64,000 nt of DNA from Lantana camara (Eukaryota; Streptophyta; Magnoliopsida; Lamiales; Verbenaceae). The stretch covers positions 77,722,501 through 77,786,500 of the forward strand of contig CM074858.1 in assembly GCA_037501455.1 (NCBI GenBank). Reading direction: 5' to 3'. The position numbers and the translations under genes are program-made. Under the pieces are notes generated by a model. It did no database searches, was not told where the DNA came from, and saw nothing but the letters and a program-made list of their open reading frames with translations. Shown here in pieces: positions 10,430 to 21,693 of the stretch (position 1 is its first letter; every line of letters starts with the position of its first letter).

Positions 10430-12369
10430 TGTTAGGAATAGTGCCCTAGAAAGCCGATTGTATATCCGCTTTGTGCTTTTGCTTATTGTAATCACAGACA
10501 ATCTTTGAATTAAATAACGAATTGAGGCAACACTTCTTTATACGCTCTTGTTTGGTATGCGATTACTTTATCTGTGCATGTATGAGAACTCCCCTAATCC
10601 TGATGACTTTAGGACTCTACCATTTAGGTGAAATGGTTCATGAAACGACCCCTATATCACATAAGTCATGATTAGTAAAATGCTCCAAGCCGATGAGTCC
10701 TACAGACAGTGGGAGTGTCAACCTGACTCCTCTAAGGCTTGCTTGTGGGATCACGCCCTTAAGAAGGACCACCTTGTTTCATGGAGGTGCAAAGTGTATA
10801 GTTGATACGTGCGTGATACATGAGGGTGCTTATTTCAATAAGTAAGTTCACTGAGGTGCCCCGTGTGAGAACATTCCTAAATGGGAAAGGAAGTTTCTAT
10901 TTTAGGAAATAGAAACTTCCAGATTAGGAAATATCTCAGGAGTCATTGATATGATTAATTGATCCTTAGACTTGAGGTTCCTTGTCACTTTATGAGTTAA
11001 CTCTGTAGTCTTAGGTATAAGCTTTAAAGGGTGTTGTCTTAGACAACTGATTCAAGGCTTATGCTGGGGCTGCACAAGTGATTCATGAAAGTGAATGAGA
11101 ATCAAGAAAGGACCTACACTTGCATTTGCAAGGTGATCTCTTATTGTGTAAGTCATTCATATGTCATATGGAGTCCTTGACCAAGGCAGTAGATCAAGAC
11201 ATCAAGAAAAGGGTTTCTTGGATTGAGATCAAATGGATATGAAATGCACTTAGCTTTAAGACCGGATTATTAGGGTTCTGATTATTCCCGTACCCTAGAT
11301 CTTGGTTGAGAGATAGTAAGTAGGAGGATTGTATCTCACATGAATCAATGACTTAAAGGTTCTGTCGAATCCGAAAATTCCAATTCATCTAGGGGTTAAA
11401 CACCTGTTGCCAGACTATGGTCGTTTAATGTGTGGACTGATTAATTAATTAGTTAATTAATTAATTAGGGTCACTGCTAATTGAATTGAGAACCTAGAGG
11501 GTCACACACAACAACTTGGTTACATGAGTTGAGGCTTTAAAATGATTAAACGAGTTAATCAAGCCAAGAGGGTTCCACACGTGTGGGTCACGTGAGTGAC
11601 ACGTGTCCTTGTGACACGTGTCCCACACGTGTAAATATATATATTGTATATATATATATATATTAAATAATTAAATGTGTTAATTATTTAATAGACTTTG
11701 GTTAATTTTGAATTAAAAAGAAAGTCTAATTTTGGAGAAAAATAATCTAGTTAATTAATTATGAATTAATTGATTAGATAAAAATAAGTTATTTATTTTA
11801 AATAAATAAAGTATAAAATTATCCAAAAATAGTTTGGATATTTTAGCTCTCTTGAAAGTTGATTTGAATTTGAATTCAAAGTCAAAGTTAAAATTACTTG
11901 ATGATCAAGTAATAGGAGAGAGGGACCAAAATCCTTAGCCCATAAGGACTAGGGATTTTCGGCCACTCCCTTATTATAAATAGGGGAGCTCGAGCTCCCC
12001 TTAGAGCCAATTGGCAATTCTTTTGGTTCATGTGTTGAACACCATCCTTTCTTCAATATAAACGAAACCCTAGGTTAAGCCTAAACACTACCTAGAGAAC
12101 TAGCATCCTTACTAGTTAGATTGTAGTCAAGTTGGTGGACTATCTCTAGAGAGCTTCAAGTTAGAAGTTTGAAGATTCGAACTTTACCAAGGAGAGGAGA
12201 TCAAGCCGCGAGAAGAGCGTTCTTGGGTGGCTTGAAACGCTTCAAGAAAGAATAAAAGAAAAGTAAGTTTCTTATCTCTACGAATTTGGATACACGATTG
12301 CGAGTCCAAGGTCATTTTGTTGGGAAAATTTTTAAATTTCCGCTACTTTCTGATTCGTGTTTTCCAACA
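10430..12369 (+). mobile_element. Copia-type 5' LTR (1.9 kb)
   Basis: Starts TGTTAGGAATAG and ends TTTTCCAACA, followed after two bases by a perfect PBS. The TGTTAGGAA...TTCCAACA termini form the short imperfect inverted ends usual in Ty1/copia LTRs and differ from the TGTAAC...TACA ends of the gypsy-type LTRs here. It contains a likely promoter and leader near 11980-12060 and AT-rich blocks at 11630-11820. No matching 3' LTR is visible. The Copia assignment is by LTR style only because no Copia pol is present. Confidence 0.75.
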
Positions 12370-12484
12370 AGTGGTATCAGAGCCACCGCCGACGCGAGCT
12401 TCGGCCGGCGCGTGCGGCCCAACCACCGGCTCGATGGCGGCGCCACCTACGTCATTAGATGCACCGGGAGTCCTTCTTTCTAGG
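12370..12484 (+). mobile_element. Copia PBS and truncated leader
   Basis: TGGTATCAGAGCC at 12372-12384 is the primer-binding site. It is followed by a short GC-rich leader with an ATG at 12434 that opens only a brief frame. Sequence then passes into an E-type LTR on the minus strand. The exact junction is unclear (between about 12400 and 12490); essentially all Copia gag-pol is missing, so a deletion or rearrangement is implied. Confidence 0.6.
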
Positions 12485-13114
12485 TGTATGGCACGTGTCG
12501 CCGGAAGATGGCCGGAAGCCGCCGTGAATGGGCGGCCAAGTGGCGGCTCCGCCACCCTCCACCTGCGCGACTGAAAATCCGCCATATCTCTGCCACCGCT
12601 CGTCGGTTGGTCGAGATCTTGGTACGGTTGTGACCGCGTCGTCGAGCTCTCCGAAATGGACTATTGGATAGTCGAATTCCGTCGTAAAACGAGCGAGTAT
12701 GAATAGTGTGTGAAAACACACCGTGAGTGTGTGTGAATAGTGACTGAATCGCGGGAGAAGAGAGAGAGCTGGGTCTGCTGCATTTTTGCACGAAAAGCGA
12801 GAATCCGGGTATATATCTTGGGTCCTCTCGTGTAAAACGAACGGTAGAAGGGGCAAACGACGTCAGAATAGGGCAAACTTAGAGTCTACGGACTCGTTTC
12901 GATGCCCCGAACGCGTTGAAGGGGTCAAAGAGGTCAAAATCTCGATCAAACAAGCAGTGACCGAAAAACCCCTAAAAAGAAAAAATTACAAACAGGCCCC
13001 TAAACTCTAAAAGAGTTCAAAATAGGGCCACGCAAAGCACAAAATCACATAATTAAATACGTAAAAAGGTTGAAACGTCGCGTACCTTATAAGTCGGGCG
13101 AGCGGGATGTTACA
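12485..13114 (-). mobile_element. LTR fragment I (E-type, start of LTR)
   Basis: On the minus strand it starts TGTAACATCCCGCTCG at 13114 and matches the first 600 bp or so of E's 3' LTR (6234 onward), including CTTTTAGAGTTTAGGGGCC and the block around CAACGCGTTCGGGGCATCGA. It interrupts the integrase region of F at 13114/13115; TATCA (13115-13119) is the candidate target duplication. The left end is lost at the Copia junction. The open frames at 12455-12876 are GC-rich chance frames. Confidence 0.75.
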
Positions 13115-13360
13115 TATCATGTACTTAGTCTTATGCGCTTCATCGAGAATCTCTTTCCTCAAAACAATTGGTACGCATACTCGACCTTTGTACCTCAATA
13201 TTCCACGTTCATCAATCTTGAACTTAGTCTCATCATCTTTCTCCTTAGATTCGAGATATTTCTTGATCCACTCGTCTTTCCACTGAGCTTCCAATACTTG
13301 TTCTTTCAACGGTGATATCATCACAATGTTTGCAATCCGAGCTTTAGATATCACCTCCAA
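13115..13360 (-). pseudogene. Element F pol fragment: linker to integrase zinc-finger region
   Basis: Translated on the minus strand, this gives the region leading into the integrase HHCC finger of Ty3/gypsy elements: a YLESKEKDDETKFK-type linker, an RGILRYKGRVCVP segment and the start of the finger (LDEAHKTKY). LTR I cuts it off there. The equivalent stretch in element A is about residues 120-190 of the frame at 36174. Only 72 bases separate it from the protease frame at 13432, where reverse transcriptase and RNase H (normally well over 1 kb) should lie, so those domains are deleted. Non-functional. Confidence 0.75.
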
Positions 13361-13431
13361 TCTTTCTCTTCCGATGTCCGACTTTCATCTTCTTCCAAGA
13401 TGATCTCTTTCTTGTAACAATGCAACTTAGC

Positions 13432-14004
13432 TCAGTAATTAAACAACCAATCCATACCAAGTATAACGTCGTATCTTGTCATCGGTAACTCAATGAGATC
13501 CGTCGGGTAACAACGGGTACCAATAAATATAGGGCAGCGTTTATATACTTGATCCGTAACAAGGCAAGTTCCCAAAGGAGAACTCCCTTCAAATTTAAAT
13601 GGCAAGTATTCAAGTGGAAACTGTAAATGCGCACATAATTTAGATGCAACAAATAAATGCGTGGCACCAGGGTCATACAAGACCTTAACTGGCGTGTTAA
13701 GAATGTGCACAATACCTTCCACAATAGACGAAGGATCAACCTCCTCATTACCATCCAAAACATACGCTCTGCCTTTGACCACCGGTTTGTTCGTCGTACC
13801 CACCACTGCTTTTCCTTTATCTTGGACCCCAAATCTCTTGATCTTGTTCAGGCAGCTGTCCATCTGGTGCTCAGACGAACCACACACGAAACATTGTCCC
13901 GCCTTGTCGCGACAATTTGCCTCAGTATGTCCAATTCGGCAACATAATTCATAAACAATTTCTTCCTGAGCATGTTGAGGTGCTTTCTGTTGCTGCTGTA
14001 GCAC
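13432..14004 (-). pseudogene. Element F gag zinc knuckle and aspartic protease
   Basis: A 190-residue minus-strand frame. A complete CCHC knuckle is visible (C38, C41, H46, C51). An earlier one has lost its first Cys (Y18 in that place, with C21, H26 and C31 present). The retropepsin active site is DPGATH at D111, and the terminal VILGMDWLF motif is typical of plant gypsy proteases. In the family the knuckle binds element RNA and the protease cleaves Gag-Pol. The Gag core lies upstream at 14285-14719 in a different frame, so frameshifts separate them. Downstream, RT and RNase H are missing. Confidence 0.85.
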
Positions 14005-14284
14005 CCTCTGATACTGCTGTGGCGCTTTCTGCTTCTGTGCTTACTGTTTCTGTGGAGCCTTCTTCTGTTGATGCTGTGGTGCTACCATTGGCTTCTTTCC
14101 CGTTCCTTGTGAAAAAGGTCCAGATGGTCTCTTCTTCCCTTGATAGGCTTAGGGTTAGAAGGTCCTTGACGAACAACAATTATCTAGATCTCCTTGTGGG
14201 CTGCTTCAACCTTTAGTGCCTTGTCAACGGCCTTGTTGTAGTTCTCAATATCCAAAGAAGCAAGTGCCCACCGAAGTTCGGGCT

Positions 14285-14719
14285 TCACTCCATCGATAAA
14301 CCTCTTTGTCTTGTGACGCTCACGAACCTAGCCTCATACTCCATCACATTCATAGTTCCTTGAACCATATTCATAAACTCAGCCTCTCGTGCATCATAAG
14401 TTACTTGAGGGGTGTACTTCTGCTGAAACTCTTTGATAAATTCATCCCAACTTCCTTGAACATTGTTCTTAATCCACATATGCTGAACGTGCTTGCACCA
14501 ATTGTATGCAGCTACTTCCATAAGAAAAGTAGCATACCGAACTAGTTCCCGATCCTCTGGGTAGATTTCCATAGCCTCGAAAATCTTCTCAAGACTAGTA
14601 ATCCAATTCTCAGCCTTTAGGTCGTTCGGTTCTCTATAGAACTTAGGTAGATTTATTCTCAGAAACTTTTCCAGTGACCTTTGATTATGAGGATTATCTC
14701 TCGGTGCGCAAGCCCTCAT
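14285..14719 (-). pseudogene. Element F Gag core (retrotransposon gag domain)
   Basis: The minus-strand frame contains the conserved plant gypsy Gag pattern: LPKFYREPNDLKAENWITSL near residues 24-43, then an IF..ME..PEDRELVRYATF segment and a W..F..EF..KY segment near 90-105. These form the capsid-like core that packages element RNA. Translation stops early (LSME), and the knuckle/protease region resumes in another frame after about 280 bases, so at least one frameshift is present. The first Met is only the first available one; conserved gag sequence may begin further upstream. Confidence 0.85.
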
Positions 14720-15708
14720 AAATTGTCATAGCACATCCCTTAATTCTGGAGTTTCCTCCCTTCTGGGTGGCGTGGCATTTCTACGGGGCGGTGTAACATC
14801 TCGGGTGGCATATCATCTCTATGGGGTGGCAGTGGTGGTACACAATTCCAGGGTGCTCATCTCAGTGGCATGTTGTTACTGAATTCATAAGCATTCAGAT
14901 ATATATTCGATGCATGACATATAATGATTCACAGAATCCATAACCACATATTCACATTTCCACGTAATCACATATAAGTATGAGAACAACAGATTCCCAT
15001 AACAACATATCAGTAAGGATTCTAACATAACAGTAAAGATTCAAGATCTTCACACGTATCACATAATCAAAAATAACTGTCAGACAACATGTAAACGGGA
15101 ACAGAAGCTCGTGTAATATATCAACATATCAGAAACATGTATAACATATCCCGAAACATGATCAACATATAAATGAGAACAAAACATGTACTATCATAAC
15201 AACCAGAACTGTAACATGTATAACATGATCAGAAGCATGATCAATCCAATAACAAGAATATCAGCATGCTAACAATAAATGAAATGGCATGATCCTATCA
15301 ACGGTCCTAATGGTATCTTGAAGCAACTCTAAGACTCATGCAATGACAGTTATGGAAAGCAGTAAACAGATAATATAAAGTTGAAAGTATTATAACTGTG
15401 CAAGGTTTGGTAAAATTTACTACAGGCCACAAGTTAACAGTATTAATTCAAAAATGGAGAGGACCCGATACCATCGAGTTGACTCCCATACAGGCCTTAC
15501 CAATCCGTCCAACCCTGCTGAAAATAAGCTACAGTAGGTACCAAGTCATCTGAACCATCATCCATGGTGCCAAAAGTCGGGGATCATCTACCATAGCTAT
15601 ACATCCCCTCATCCAAAAGTCAACCCTAAACTGTCCCGGCTATACGTCCGCCATCCATAGATAGATATATATGCATCAGTACTATATAGAGAAACCTCCC
15701 ATCAGCAA
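14720..15708 (-). mobile_element. Element F non-coding stretch between upstream ORF and gag
   Basis: About 1 kb with no usable frame. The right half is AT-rich. The part nearest gag (14760-14880, read on the minus strand) is rich in Pro and Arg codons with stops and may be the degraded gag N-terminus. It could be an untranslated spacer, an intron or a remnant of another insertion; I see no LTR termini or target duplication in it. Confidence 0.4.
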
Positions 15709-16394
15709 TCAACCCTGGTAACTATGATCCAAAGAACCCCTGGTGGTGTCATCAGAAACAGCAACGACCTCGCCCTGTCCATGTCCTACTGGGTCATCTC
15801 CGCCATCGTCATCATCATCATCAGAACCTCCATCGCCTCCATCGGACTGCTCCTGCATAGGCTCGGGCTCCTGAGAGGCCTGACTGACGTCCTGACCCTC
15901 GACCTCCTCAACTGCCTGCTCATCGGACAAGTGATAGGTATCATACAAGCGAGCTCTCACGCGTGCGCGGTAGTGCTGATGACGCTCCATAGAGGTGTCG
16001 CGATCGATAGTCATCTACATAAGATCTGCCTCCAACTCAGTAATAAGAGCAGCCCTCTGCTCAGCAACATGAGTCATCTCTGCAGCATGCTCACGAGTAA
16101 TGTCCCTATCAATCTGGTGCTACAGTGATTGATCTTGATGGCGCATAGACTCCAACCTGACCTCATGGGTCCTTTAATACTCCTGAAAGTAACCATCTCT
16201 CTAAGACTCGAGATAGTGCATAACTCTGTTAGGATAGGAATATCCAGATATGCCACTGTCCCTAGACCTGCCACAGCGAGAAACTGCCACAATACGCGGC
16301 GAGAAATTGCCACAGTACCCGGGGCCTCAAACTGCTCAAAGAAAGCCTCTTCCATTTGCTGATGATTAGGATCACGGTGCGGCTGAACTGCCAT
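15709..16394 (-). pseudogene. Element F extra upstream ORF: charged/coiled, acidic C-terminus (function unknown)
   Basis: Between the PBS (16562) and gag, on the element's sense strand, two adjacent minus-strand frames (16394-16074, 320 nt; 16014-15709, 306 nt) seem to belong to one broken ORF. The first begins about 170 bases after the PBS. Other frames between them encode charged, Gln/Arg/Glu-rich sequence with coiled-coil character. The second ends in a run of Asp/Gly (SDDDDDDGGDD). It does not resemble capsid or protease. Tat/Ogre-type plant gypsy elements carry an extra ORF in this position, but I cannot show homology. Stops and frameshifts make it non-functional here. Confidence 0.45.
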
Positions 16395-16561
16395 GGCTAT
16401 ACAGAAGATACCACATATATGAAATCAAGATAACAGAACCATGCAATTCCCAAATATCCTGTCCCGATGCAATACAAGAATGATCCTGGATGCAATGCGT
16501 GAACAATCCATGATGCAACATGAGAGTAATCTAGGTTAAGTCTCTTCTTAATTAACCTGAT

Positions 16562-16573
16562 GCTCTGATACCA
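16562..16573 (-). other. Element F primer-binding site (tRNA-iMet type)
   Basis: On the minus strand TGGTATCAGAGC, eight bases inside the LTR end at 16582. It fixes F's orientation and shows that the sequence to the right is its 5' LTR. Confidence 0.88.
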
Positions 16574-16581
16574 CCTCAGGT

Positions 16582-17344
16582 TGTAACGCCCCCATCCGTA
16601 CCAAAACATGAGGAGAGCGGCGTCTCAACCCCCGCACTGAAGCACCTCTCAAGTAATGGTGTGAGCCATCACTCAAGAAACACTCCAGCGAACGGCTATC
16701 AATCAGAACTATACGTGTATAACGATGTGGCTATGCATCGAAAAATCAGAGTATTTTAAAACTTTTCAAAACACGTGTGTAATGGCATGTAACAAGCAAG
16801 AACATATTGATCGTGTAAGACAGACTTGTCATATCAGAACATGTAACATATTCACATATCGATACCAATATAATAGAGTTCAAGGTATCGGTAACAGAGT
16901 AGCAGAAAGAGTATAACAAAGATACTCAAATATTCAGAAACATGTAGATGCAACCATATAACATATGCAGGACACAAAAGAGAAATAATACTAAGTCCTG
17001 ACTGAAACAAAAATGACAATCTAGAGCTTTAAGATACCTGTAGACTGCGACTACAAGACCTGAAACCACGAGGCAAGAAAACGGTAGAGGTATTAGTCAA
17101 AAGGACTAATTGAGGGAATACTTTAAAGAAAGTACTGTAAGTGATAAAGAACTTAAAGTAAAGTTCAGGACTATTAATGAAATATTTTTAAAGAAGAACT
17201 TGAAACAAGTTCGATTGATAAAACTGTTTGAATGCAAAGCTGTAAAAGAATTCGGGTTTCAAAACTCTTTCATGAATGCTATCACACGCGCACACATATG
17301 ATGTAGATGGTTCATAACTCTTTCATAAAACGGGATAAGGCTAA
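16582..17344 (-). mobile_element. Element F 5' LTR, U5-side part
   Basis: On the minus strand it ends GGGGGCGTTACA at 16582, next to the PBS. The sequence has a weak version of the U5 block of the other LTRs (AGCGAACGGCTAT near 16690) and little other similarity. It is interrupted at 17345 by solo LTR G and resumes at 20384. No proteins. Confidence 0.75.
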
Positions 17345-20300
17345 TGTAACACCCCCGGAGCGAAGGGTGCCACATCCCCCGCACTAAGGTCTAGCACGAG
17401 TAACGAAATAGGGAGTTCGCACCCGTATCAAACCATAGCGAACGGGAGACACACAAACACACACCCTCGCTAGGCGGCCTAGACCCTCAAAAACTACGCA
17501 AATTAAAATCAGAGTAGAGGAAGCAATTCAAAGGATATACATAAATCCCAAGATCACATATATACTTAATCAAAATGGGGAAGGGTCAGGTATTCAAGCT
17601 ACAAGCTAGATCATATACAAAATATACATGCCATCAAGGCCAAAATAACTTAAGTGTAGTCATAAAACATGATCCAGAATACATAAAGCAAAGGAAAGGA
17701 AATCCACTACGATGCATGCGGACTCAAGCTATACCACAAGTAAACCCAAAAACACTTGCCGCCTAGCTTGACTCGGAAGAACCTGCAAACTCAAAAGAAA
17801 GGAAAAAGGAGAAAACAACAACAAGGGTTAGTCCTAGTGACTAGTGAGGGGGCTAACTCACGCACTCGATATATATATAGAGCAAAGCAATTAAGTAAAA
17901 CGAAAGGATCCGTGGACCGAGAGTAGTTTTTGCAAGCCAAAGTAATTCCCGTGATATAGATATACATAGGTTAAAGAAAAGGCAATAGGCCAAAAGCCAA
18001 ACTGCAAGTTTTAGGTGATTTAAGAATCCACTCTCGTTCCATAGATCATACAAAGCTAAACCAACTCGGCGAGTACGAGTCACACACATCCCAACTTCCA
18101 TATACGAAGAACAAAGCAAAACAAAACAAATCAGAATCCATGCCCAACACCGGTTGATAGAAGGGTTGATCGGCCCTACCTATCCACATACACAGACGAG
18201 ACAAGGTTTAATCACTACCTTGAAACATTCGGCGGTTGCCTCCGCCGGCTCAAGAGAAACACCCTTCCTCACCCTCCCAAGGTTGGGTGAGACTCTCAAA
18301 TGGAGGTGTTGATGGAAGAGCTCGGCGACCCCTCGACCGTCCCGAGATTACCATACCACACTCCGGGCCCAAACAGATCACGAAAGTCACACAAACATCA
18401 CAAAGCTTATCTTTCAAAGCCACATCTCGCTTACACACACACACTTGCACAAAACTAAACTTTTCAAACAAAGGAAAAATAATTTATATACTTATACAAA
18501 ACGTTTTCAAACTCTTATAACAAATGGGACAAATCCCGCAACATAAGTATCATACACTTATTTACCATATATTATACGTATTCGCATGCGAGGTTTCAAA
18601 TCAAATAGGGTCATAGGTCGAATAACTAAAAGAACAAAAACCTCACCTTGTCAACGTGTGTAGTGGAGACAAAAGTGTGACAACCGGACACTTACGAAGC
18701 AAGCTCGTCCTCAACAGGAAGATCCTCTGAACAAGACAAGCAACAAGGAACACTCTTAGACTCAATATGAACCACATTGATGCTCGGTACATGCATATTT
18801 GTGCTTATGATGCAAATGATATGAAATGAATCCACATTAGGTCATTTACGAGCAAACATTGCACATAGGAACATATATCTCAAACGAGGACGTAAATCAA
18901 GTCACAAATTCATAACATAAGGCTTAACACATCATATAACAAGTTAATCGTGCATACACATCAAAAACGAGGCAAGAAGGATCAACAAGAAGCAACGAAA
19001 AGGCAAAAGAAATCTCCTCGGACGCCACCCTGTTGGACACGGCCGTGTCAAAAATACAAAGGGGACGGACACGGCCGTGTCAGGCAAATAAATTAAAAAA
19101 AAAACATTTTCGAGAGCTCAACACGGCCGTGTCCATTTTCCTTTGTAACCTGACGCGGCCGTGTCAGGCGTTCGGGCAGGAAAAATTTGGCGCAACAACA
19201 CCGAAAATGAAAGCCAAAAACAGGGGATTTCGATCTTAGCTCTAAGGAGAATCTTATGCCATTCAAAGCACATATATCAAGCACCAAAATAACACCAAAT
19301 CATCATAGATTCATGCCATAAAAGGTGAAATAACTTCAGCTCCAAAAATGCAAGCATCAAAGCAAGAAAAGGGGAAGAATGCATCAAATTATCAACCAAG
19401 AGGTCAAGCATTCATTAATGGCAAATTGATCATATTCCAACTACCATGAAAGGAGAAGTAATAAATGTCAAGAATCAAGTCATAAAAGCATTAAATCATC
19501 ATCATATCTCAAGGAAACAAGAATGGACCAAGAATCAACAAATTTCTTCCAACTTCCACTATTCACATGCTTGCCATATCTCATGAATCAACCAAGGAAA
19601 TGAGCTCAAGATCACATAAAAGAGAGAAGAGAGAGTGTAGATTACAACCATGAACTTACCTTTCAAATTTGAGAAGCTTAGGTGATGATTTGAGCTCAAA
19701 ATCAAGAAAATGGCCAAGGGGGGGTTTTCCTTCCTTCTTTCCCTTGCTTGCTGATCGGTTTTGTTGAGAGAGGGAGAGAATGGATCGGTATAAGGGGGTT
19801 AAGGAGTTGAGGGAGTGAGTTAACTCAAGGTACAACTCATGGTTAAGGTTTGGTTAAGCTTTAAATGGGGTCCACAAGGCTTTATTAAAATTCGAGGGTA
19901 ACTCTCAAGCGTAAGGGGCTCGTTTTGGTTGAAATTCGAGGGTCTTAATGAACTTAGAAAAATGTGAGCCTTATCCTATTGAACTCGAATCGTCGAAATG
20001 AGTTCAACGGAGGTGACGGAATTCGAATCCGAATTCCCGAGCTCAAAATATGCGTCCCGGAACCCAAGGTGCGCTAAATGCTCTTTAGCCTCCTTTAGGT
20101 CCCGTCTCCAAAACGAACCCAAAAAGGCAATCAAAACAAATAACAAAACATACAACGAGCATATAATCGAGTACATGAAGCATATAATTAACACATATCA
20201 CGAATTCACAAAAATCAGAATTAAATTCGAATTCAAAACAAGAAAAATACAAAGCAAAGGAAAGTTAAACGTTTAAACAATTAAATCCACGTTAGCAATT

Positions 20301-20383
20301 AAATATCACATAATCACTTAAAGAAATAATTAAATAGCGCACATAATAGGTTACCTGAAAGTCTGATCAGTCGGGATGTTACA
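17345..20383 (-). mobile_element. Solo LTR G (3.0 kb)
   Basis: On the minus strand it starts TGTAACATCCCGACTG at 20383 and ends GGGGGTGTTACA at 17345. There is no PBS on its left and no polypurine tract on its right, so it stands alone. Flanks are GCTAA (17340-17344) and GGTAA (20384-20388): a candidate 5-bp target duplication with one mismatch. The sequence near 19980-20100 matches the U3-side blocks of N and of A's 5' LTR (CGAATCCGAATTCCCGAGCT-like). It contains the hairpin cluster at 19036-19168. Solo LTRs arise by recombination between the two LTRs of one element. Confidence 0.75.
19036..19168. repeat. GACAC/GTGTC hairpin-palindrome cluster in LTR G
   Basis: Four inverted repeats with the centre GGCC: GACAC-GGCC-GTGTC at 19036-19049 and at 19068-19081, ACAC-GGCC-GTGT at 19121-19132, and CCTGACGC-GGCC-GTGTCAGG at 19149-19168 (8-bp arms, one G.T pair). 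Same design as the cluster in D but with different arms. Confidence 0.9.
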
Positions 20384-21693
20384 GGTAAAGTGAATTTTTC
20401 CAAATATGAACCATCCTTTTATGAAACAGAATTTTGCCCGCAAGCTAGGCTCCTCCATCCTTACTCCCGAAAACATGATGAAGTAGAGTATCGGACCAGG
20501 ATCAACAATAACTCCACATATAGTAGAGCATCGGACCAAGGTTAACAATACCCTAACAACACATACAAACATGCACCATCCTCCACCGGTTGTCACTTCG
20601 GGTAGCTAGCCCTAGGCGACCTATAAACATGTAATGGGAATAGATTTGCGGTCAATTCCCAGACAGATTGTCCTGACTTAATAAACCTCCTGTTAAAAGT
20701 CGGTGTCAATTATCTAATTGTGGCGGCCGGTATTAGTGATGTCATTGCCGCACACCTCCCGAACATCACCTCTACACATAATCGTCGGGCCCAAACTGTA
20801 AACTGTATGCTTGTATTTTTGAATTAGCAGTGACCAGAGTACCACTCCAGGTGCTAACTATAACATGTGAAACTGTAACTATAACATGTGATGTTGTCTG
20901 TAAAACATATAAAACTGTCTGTAAAACATGTGAACATGTGAAACTGTACTTTGAAAACATATGCAGAACATGTAACTGTCTTCGAACAAGAGTGTAGAAC
21001 TTTGGCAAAACATATGCTTTAGATCAAGGTATACTATTAAAGTATGAATGATCCTTTCAAAAGAAAGTCCCAATAAATGGGATAGTTTAAAACGAGGTTT
21101 AGCTTTGAATTTCAAAACATATGATATGATAGTAGAATCATGGTTCCAGTTGGAAAACGTTTTAATTTCACCTCACCTAATAGTAACAAAAGGTAGGTAG
21201 ACAGATTACACGGTGCCCTAGGGATCCCAGTGCTCAACTTTAACTCCTGTAGGTGGTGTACTTTAGTGAGCTTAAGAACTATGACCCACTACTAACCATG
21301 ATGCATATGAAATGCATGAAACAAATGAACAAGAAACATGTAATTCAAGAGAGTAATACCATTTAAGGTATTCAAGAAAGGTAACACACAAAGGAATACG
21401 TTAAAGTGAGTTACTCTTAACGTTGGACTATGATCTTACTATAATCGAGTAAGAACTAATCAAATTATGAATCCTATCGCAAACCTTAGGTTATGAAAGA
21501 AGTCCACGAAAGAAAACACATTTTAGACCCTGGATTTGAAATCCCTAGGTGCAAATGTCTATTAAGAAAGCACAAGTTTTATTTCATTTTTACTATTCAA
21601 AAGCACTATTCAAAATTACTATTCAGGATTACTATTCATAGTTACTATTCACATGTCGGGTCAAACCCTTACTATGCACACACACACGCGGCA
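20384..21693 (-). mobile_element. Element F 5' LTR, continued
   Basis: Sequence between solo LTR G and LTR H, taken as F's LTR continuing because G is flanked by near-matching 5-mers. It has no termini of its own and no coding content. Short repeats include several ACATGTGAAACTGT/CTGTAAAACAT variants at 20860-20960 and five TACTATTCA-type repeats at 21588-21651. The F LTR start is not in the window because H interrupts at 21694. Confidence 0.55.

Noticed and set aside
14880..15700. A hidden small insertion between F's upstream ORF and gag
   Set aside because: No LTR termini, inverted repeats or flanking duplication could be found; left as an unexplained spacer.
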